Origin: CAMYKD01 sp041617155
Lineage (GTDB): Bacteria > Pseudomonadota > Alphaproteobacteria > Kiloniellales > JAKSDN01
Length of the DNA: 64,000 nucleotides
Assembly (NCBI GenBank): GCA_041617155.1
Contig: JBFJPL010000008.1
Coordinates: 1-64,000 of the forward strand
Reading direction: 5' to 3'
The first letter of the stretch is position 1. Each line of letters begins with the position of its first letter. Made by a program: the position numbers and the translations under genes. The notes beneath the pieces are model-generated. The model did not search any database. It was not told the origin of the DNA and saw only the letters and a program-made list of their open reading frames with translations. This document shows positions 61,137-64,000 of this stretch, piece after piece.

Positions 61137-62636
61137 CTAACTCTCGTAGTTGTCGGCCACCAGGCGGTCGAGCAGGCGCACGCCGAAGCCGGTGCCGCCC
61201 TTGGGTACGGTCGGCTTGTCCTTGCTCGACCAGGTCACGCCGGCGATGTCGAGGTGCGCCCAAGGCGTGTCGTCCTTAATGAAGCGCTTGAGGAACTGCG
61301 CCGCGGTGATCGAGCCGGCCGAGCGGTTGCCGACATTCTTCATGTCGGCCGCATCGCTGTCGATCTGCTTGTCGTATTCGGCACCGAGCGGTAGCCGCCA
61401 GAGCGCTTCACCGACCGCCTCGCCAGCCGCCACGAGCTGGCCGGAAAGCTCATCGTCGTTCGAGAACAGCCCGGCATGTTCGTGCCCTAGGGCGACGATG
61501 ATAGCGCCGGTCAAGGTCGCCAGGTCGATGATCGCCTTCGGCTTGAACTTGTCTTGTACGTACCAGAGCGCATCGGCCAGCACCAGGCGGCCTTCGGCAT
61601 CGGTGTTGATCACCTCGATCGTCTGACCGGACATGGAAGTCACGATGTCGCCCGGCCGCTGCGCCTTCGACGAAGGCATGTTCTCGACCAGACCGCAGAT
61701 GCCGATCACATTGGCCTTGGCCTTGCGCGAGGCGAGCGCGCGCATGAGTCCGACGACGACGCCGGCACCGCCCATGTCCCACTTCATGTCCTCCATGCCG
61801 GCGGCGGGCTTGATCGAGATGCCGCCGGTGTCAAAGGTCACACCCTTGCCGACAATGGCGAGCGGCGGCGTTTTCTTGGCTCCCGTCCTGCCGTTCCATT
61901 CGAGAACCAGGAGCTGGGGTTCGTGGTCCGAGCCCTGACCGACACCGAGCAGCGAGCCCATACCGAGCTTCTTCATCTCCGCCGCGCCAAGAGCCTTCAT
62001 CTTGACGCCCAACTTTTCCAGCAGCTTGGCCTGGGCGACGAAACTCTTCGGGAAGATCACGTTGGCCGGCTCGGAAACCAGATCGCGTGTGAAGAAAACG
62101 CCGCTGGCGATCTTCTCCAGAGGACCAAAGCCCCTCTTCGCGGCCGTTGGATCGTCGACCAGAAAGTCGAGCTTGGTAAGGCTGGGCTTTTTTTCGGGTT
62201 TCTCCTTGGTCCGGTAGCGATCGAAACGGTAGGAGCGCAGGAGCGCGCCGTAAGCCGCTTGGGCCGCCCGCTCGGCGCCCGTCGCCTTGTCGCCGGGCAG
62301 CTTGTCGATCACCAGGGCGCCCTGCTTTTCGCCGACGCTGTTCAAGTGCCCAAGCACAGCGCCGCCGATCTCCTCCAGAACAAGGTCGGTCACCTCTTTG
62401 GGCTTGCCGACACCAACCAGGAGAATTCGGCTGTTCTTGACTCCCTGGGGCGCCAGCACCTCCAACACCTCGGCCTTGTTGCCCTTGAAGCGGCTGGCGG
62501 CCAGCGCCCGGCTGAGTACACCACCGGTAGACTTGTCCAGTTTGGCGGCGGTGGTCAGCAGCTTGCGCTCCTCGGCGACCAACACGGCGATGGCGCCGCT
62601 GTCGGGCAAGGTTGGGGATACGAAGGTGATTTTCAT
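61137..62636 (-). CDS. pepA: Leucyl aminopeptidase
   Basis: This M17 metallo-aminopeptidase of 499 residues has an N-terminal regulatory domain (1-170) and a C-terminal catalytic domain. Metal and active-site blocks are visible: GKGVTFDTGGISIKPAAGME with Lys and Asp, MGGAGVVVG, and the family signature NTDAEGRLVLADAL. PepA removes N-terminal leucine and can bind DNA in E. coli. The ATG at 62636 precedes KITFVSPTLPDSG; the frame extends 10 codons upstream. It diverges from lptF across 236 bp. Confidence 0.96.
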   Translation of the reverse strand: MKITFVSPTLPDSGAIAVLVAEERKLLTTAAKLDKSTGGVLSRALAASRFKGNKAEVLEVLAPQGVKNSRILLVGVGKPKEVTDLVLEEIGGAVLGHLNSVGEKQGALVIDKLPGDKATGAERAAQAAYGALLRSYRFDRYRTKEKPEKKPSLTKLDFLVDDPTAAKRGFGPLEKIASGVFFTRDLVSEPANVIFPKSFVAQAKLLEKLGVKMKALGAAEMKKLGMGSLLGVGQGSDHEPQLLVLEWNGRTGAKKTPPLAIVGKGVTFDTGGISIKPAAGMEDMKWDMGGAGVVVGLMRALASRKAKANVIGICGLVENMPSSKAQRPGDIVTSMSGQTIEVINTDAEGRLVLADALWYVQDKFKPKAIIDLATLTGAIIVALGHEHAGLFSNDDELSGQLVAAGEAVGEALWRLPLGAEYDKQIDSDAADMKNVGNRSAGSITAAQFLKRFIKDDTPWAHLDIAGVTWSSKDKPTVPKGGTGFGVRLLDRLVADNYES

Positions 62637-62872
62637 ACTGGACCTCTTGATCAGGCTGACAGACAAGCCACGAGATCGCGGCCTGTGCGCGAAGTCGAGT
62701 CACCGGCAGAAGACGCCACCTGGGGTCCTGCGATATCCGTTCCGCCCGCTCTCTGTCAATGGCCGGACAGGCTCCTGGCTGCCAAGTCATGAAAAACTTT
62801 GGTGACATAGTGGTGTTAGTATTGGAAATTCTACCCACCGACGCGAAACGGCGGAGCCCGGTAGGCGCAGAC

Positions 62873-63997
62873 ATGCAGGCCATCACACGCTACATCCTGA
62901 ACCAGCTTATGATCGTAACATTCTTCGTTACGCTGGGCATGACCTTTGCCGTATGGCTGGCGCAGTCGTTGCGATTCTTCGACTACATTGTCAACCGTGG
63001 CTTGCCGGCGACGACCTTCTTTGCCTTTGTCGGCCTGCTGTTGCCATCGTTCCTGGGGGTCGTCCTGCCGATTGCCGCCTTCTGCGCGGTGCTGTTCGTT
63101 TACAACAAGCTGACCATGGACAGCGAAATGGTCGTGCTGCGTGCGGCGGGTCTGTCCCAGACCCAACTGGCTCGGCCGGCTCTGATTCTGGCGCTGGGCA
63201 TTACCTTGATCGTCTATTCGATCTCGCTTTATTTCATGCCGCTGTCCTACCGCGCCTTCAAGGAACTGCAGTATCAGATTCGCAGCGAATATTCGGCCGT
63301 GCTGCTACAGGAGGGCGTGTTCAACGAGCTGGGCGACGGCATCACCGTCTATGTCCGCGAGCGCTCCGCCGACGGCGAGCTGCGGGGCATTTTGGTCCAC
63401 GACAAGCGCAAGACCGATGGCGCGATAACCATGATGGCCGAGCGCGGCGCTTTGGTGCGTTCCGAAACCGGCCCGCGAGTCGTGATGGTCAACGGCAACC
63501 GGCAAGAGATCGACCCGGACAGCGGCCGCCTTTCGCTGCTTCATTTCGATCGCTATACCGTCGAGATGACCCGATTTAGCGATGCCCCGGGCAATCGGTG
63601 GCTCGAGCCCAAGGAACGCTTCCTGCCAAGCCTGCTATCGCCCGCCACGACCGGCATCGACCTGCGCAATCGAAATGAATTGATCGCCGAGGGCCATCAA
63701 CGGCTTGTGGCCCCGCTCTATACGATTGTCTTCGTCCTCGTCGGGCTGGCCGCGCTGCTAGCCGGCGAGTTCAACCGCCGTGGCCAGATGCACCGGCTGC
63801 TTGTCGCGATACTCTGCATCGGCTTGCTCGAGGGCCTGGCTCTTGCACTGCAAGACCTTGCGGGCCGTACGCCGCAAGTCGTGCCGCTCATGTACCTGGT
63901 TCCGGTGTTGCCCGTCGTCATCAGCTTCTACGTGCTAGTGAAACGCTCCCGGCGCCGGTCAACCCGTGACGATGAGCTTGCGATGGCCTCGGAATGA
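62873..63997 (+). CDS. lptF: LPS export permease LptF
   Basis: This 374-residue YjgP/YjgQ-type permease forms the LptB2FG complex that extracts lipopolysaccharide from the inner membrane. It has hydrophobic segments at the N-terminus (ITRYILNQLMIVTFFVTLGM, then LPATTFFAFVGLLLPSFLGV) and three near the C-terminus, around a periplasmic beta-jellyroll region. LptG normally follows in the same operon; it would lie past the right edge. The ATG at 62873 fits the usual N-terminus. Confidence 0.94.
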   Translation: MQAITRYILNQLMIVTFFVTLGMTFAVWLAQSLRFFDYIVNRGLPATTFFAFVGLLLPSFLGVVLPIAAFCAVLFVYNKLTMDSEMVVLRAAGLSQTQLARPALILALGITLIVYSISLYFMPLSYRAFKELQYQIRSEYSAVLLQEGVFNELGDGITVYVRERSADGELRGILVHDKRKTDGAITMMAERGALVRSETGPRVVMVNGNRQEIDPDSGRLSLLHFDRYTVEMTRFSDAPGNRWLEPKERFLPSLLSPATTGIDLRNRNELIAEGHQRLVAPLYTIVFVLVGLAALLAGEFNRRGQMHRLLVAILCIGLLEGLALALQDLAGRTPQVVPLMYLVPVLPVVISFYVLVKRSRRRSTRDDELAMASE

Positions 63998-64000
63998 CCG

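Overview
The window is a high-GC bacterial chromosome segment. Its gene content and order point to an alphaproteobacterium, most likely a member of the Rhodospirillales or a related order. The pointers are UPF0262, DUF2948, a 40-residue aa3 oxidase subunit IV, a DUF2066-pgsA-permease-hda operon beside purMN, and the murA-hisG-hisD-infA-maf-RNase G-yacG run. Most of the 64 kb is housekeeping sequence with short spacers and frequent GTGA or ATGA stop/start overlaps. No phage, plasmid, transposase or rRNA gene was seen.

Left part (1-20 kb): an Hsp20 chaperone diverges from glycerol kinase; a beta-barrel protein and a LysE-type exporter follow. An AT-rich stretch near 4.2 kb carries four DnaA-box-like 9-mers, three of them at exact 12-bp steps. 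The most interesting locus is at 5.2-8.5 kb on the minus strand. A 120-residue protein ending in five perfect copies of DHASARQVIEPG precedes a YcaO cyclodehydratase-like enzyme and an overlapping TfuA protein, followed by a Crp-family regulator. This has the architecture of a multi-core RiPP pathway, possibly a thioamidated peptide. A large adenylate cyclase-ATPase-TPR protein lies just beyond it. Next come an XRE regulator, a long coiled-coil protein whose reading frame appears broken near its C-terminus, 3-hydroxybutyrate dehydrogenase, a second beta-barrel protein, a candidate CRP-controlled small RNA and a membrane PAS histidine kinase.

Middle part (20.7-41 kb): tRNA-Phe, two secreted serine proteases facing each other across a MITE-like palindromic repeat, then a long minus-strand block. 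That block covers gyrase inhibitor YacG, a GDSL esterase, RNase E/G, Maf, IF-1, a low-MW phosphatase, UPF0262, HisD, HisG, DUF2948 and MurA. After tRNA-Thr come a tandem pair of DUF4399 proteins, a formylglycine-generating-enzyme-like protein, agmatine deiminase, AspRS and several secreted proteins of unknown function.

Right part (41-64 kb): RNase D; a polyphosphate module (Ppk, Ppx/GppA, SixA-like phosphatase, CYTH-CHAD protein); an SDR without the usual catalytic Tyr and Lys; Hda, an AI-2E-type permease, a CDP-alcohol phosphatidyltransferase and DUF2066; divergent purM-purN; a small oxidase subunit; Ndk; an ABC-F ATPase; a decayed reading frame; an EamA transporter; an O-antigen ligase-like protein; the DNA polymerase III chi subunit; leucyl aminopeptidase; and LptF at the right edge.

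All calls come from reading translations and motifs by eye. No database search was run, so family names are recognition-based and functions of unrecognised proteins are left open.
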